DNA from: Salinicola salarius
GTDB lineage: Bacteria > Pseudomonadota > Gammaproteobacteria > Pseudomonadales > Halomonadaceae
NCBI RefSeq assembly: GCF_002179555.1
Contig: NZ_NHOU01000011.1
Span: 49,895-113,894, forward strand
Direction: 5' to 3'
DNA: 64,000 nt
The notes under the pieces are model-generated. The model made no database searches and had not been told where the DNA came from. It saw nothing but the letters and a program-made list of their open reading frames with translations. Numbering within the stretch: position 1 is the stretch's first letter; each line of letters starts with the position of its first letter. The position numbers and the translations under genes were made by a program. Positions 63,559 to 64,000 of the stretch are shown here, piece after piece.

Positions 63559-63894
63559 TCACAAGGTATGACTGAACGACCCGCCTTGTCCGGGAGAAGA
63601 TGCCAGCCGCGCCTCGATACGTTCACGCAGCGCCCGATCGTCGGCACTGAAATGAACTCCGATGCCGGCAACGCGCTGCCCGGCGCCGGTGGGTGTCAGC
63701 CATACGACCTTGCCGGCGACGGGGAAGCGCTCGCTCTCGCCGGGCAGCGTCACCAGCAGATAGACGGACTGGCCAATCCGATAGTCCAGCTCGGTCGGCA
63801 CGAACAGTCCGCCATGCTTGAGCCACGACATATAGGCGCTACGCAGCGTCTCATCGTCACGGATGGTCAATGATAGGGCCTTCTGGGCACTCAT
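63559..63894 (-). CDS. pilZ: PilZ-domain protein, type IV pilus control type
   Basis: A 111-aa single-domain PilZ protein. It lacks the RxxxR motif needed for c-di-GMP binding, like P. aeruginosa PilZ itself, which acts in type IV pilus assembly. The start at 63894 (MSAQKALSL) has AAAGG upstream; an ATG at 63912 does not. The neighbouring tatD and DUF1285 order supports the assignment. Confidence 0.9.
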   Translation of the reverse strand: MSAQKALSLTIRDDETLRSAYMSWLKHGGLFVPTELDYRIGQSVYLLVTLPGESERFPVAGKVVWLTPTGAGQRVAGIGVHFSADDRALRERIEARLASSPGQGGSFSHTL

Positions 63895-64000
63895 TGCTTT
63901 CACCTTTACCATTGCCTAAGCGACCACCAATAATGACACCGACCGCACCATAAAAAAGTAAGTCTTCTAATCCCGGCTTATTCATGAGGCCGGCCCGAAA
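63895..64000. other. Window end, no gene identified
   Basis: 106 bases upstream of pilZ. No ORF or RNA feature is visible, although the next gene upstream (holB in relatives) may lie just outside the window. Confidence 0.5.

Overview
The window is GC-rich chromosomal DNA from a gammaproteobacterium. Gene content and order point to the Halomonadaceae (Halomonas/Salinicola/Chromohalobacter type). Two Pseudomonas-like conserved blocks carry this inference: rpoE-mucA-mucB-mucD-lepA-lepB-rnc-era-recO-pdxJ and barA/cysM-rlmD-relA-mazG. An RfaH-type regulator and a TtpC-type TonB operon fit the same assignment. Genes are closely packed, often with 1-8 nt overlaps. No rRNA, tRNA, prophage or CRISPR array is visible.

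Layout. 0-5 kb: a satD-like/DUF3307/amiD operon, then a divergent XRE-cupin regulator and benE transporter sharing two perfect 18-bp palindromic operators, then a lipoprotein and a Yip1 membrane protein. 5.9-20.6 kb: proS, a lytic transglycosylase, a SlyD-like isomerase, rfaH, ampG, a SEC-C/TPR protein, an unrecognised 637-aa membrane protein, topB, panE, a small P-loop kinase, and cbpA-cbpM with a 139-bp MITE inserted exactly at the cbpM stop codon. 20.7-29 kb: ppc and the mazG/relA/rlmD/cysM stringent-response block. 29.3-42.6 kb: barA/gacS, then (all on the minus strand) the sigma-E/AlgU envelope-stress operon, mucD, lepA-lepB, rnc-era-recO and pdxJ. 43-49 kb: aroF, dinG, rhlB, a small basic protein and xthA, followed by a striking branched inverted-repeat element. 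49.5-54.7 kb: a six-gene TonB energy-transduction operon (DUF3450, TtpC, ExbB, ExbD, TonB, TPR). 54.9-58.8 kb: etfB-etfA divergent from ETF-quinone oxidoreductase, ending in eight perfect heptamer repeats. 58.9-63.9 kb: a sulfurtransferase, a UvrD-like helicase, DUF1285, tatD and pilZ.

Functionally most of the window is core genome: translation, ppGpp signalling, envelope stress, cell-wall recycling, fatty-acid electron transfer and iron/TonB energy transduction. The less ordinary signals are mostly outside the known genes: the 49.3-kb three-way-junction element, the IS5-type MITE, a shared 22-bp motif upstream of both ppc and the P-loop kinase, the XRE/benE operator pair, and several short tandem duplications at gene ends. 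Among proteins, the SatD-like protein keeps motifs reminiscent of class III nucleotidyl cyclases and is coupled to a membrane protein, and the 637-aa protein has no recognised family.
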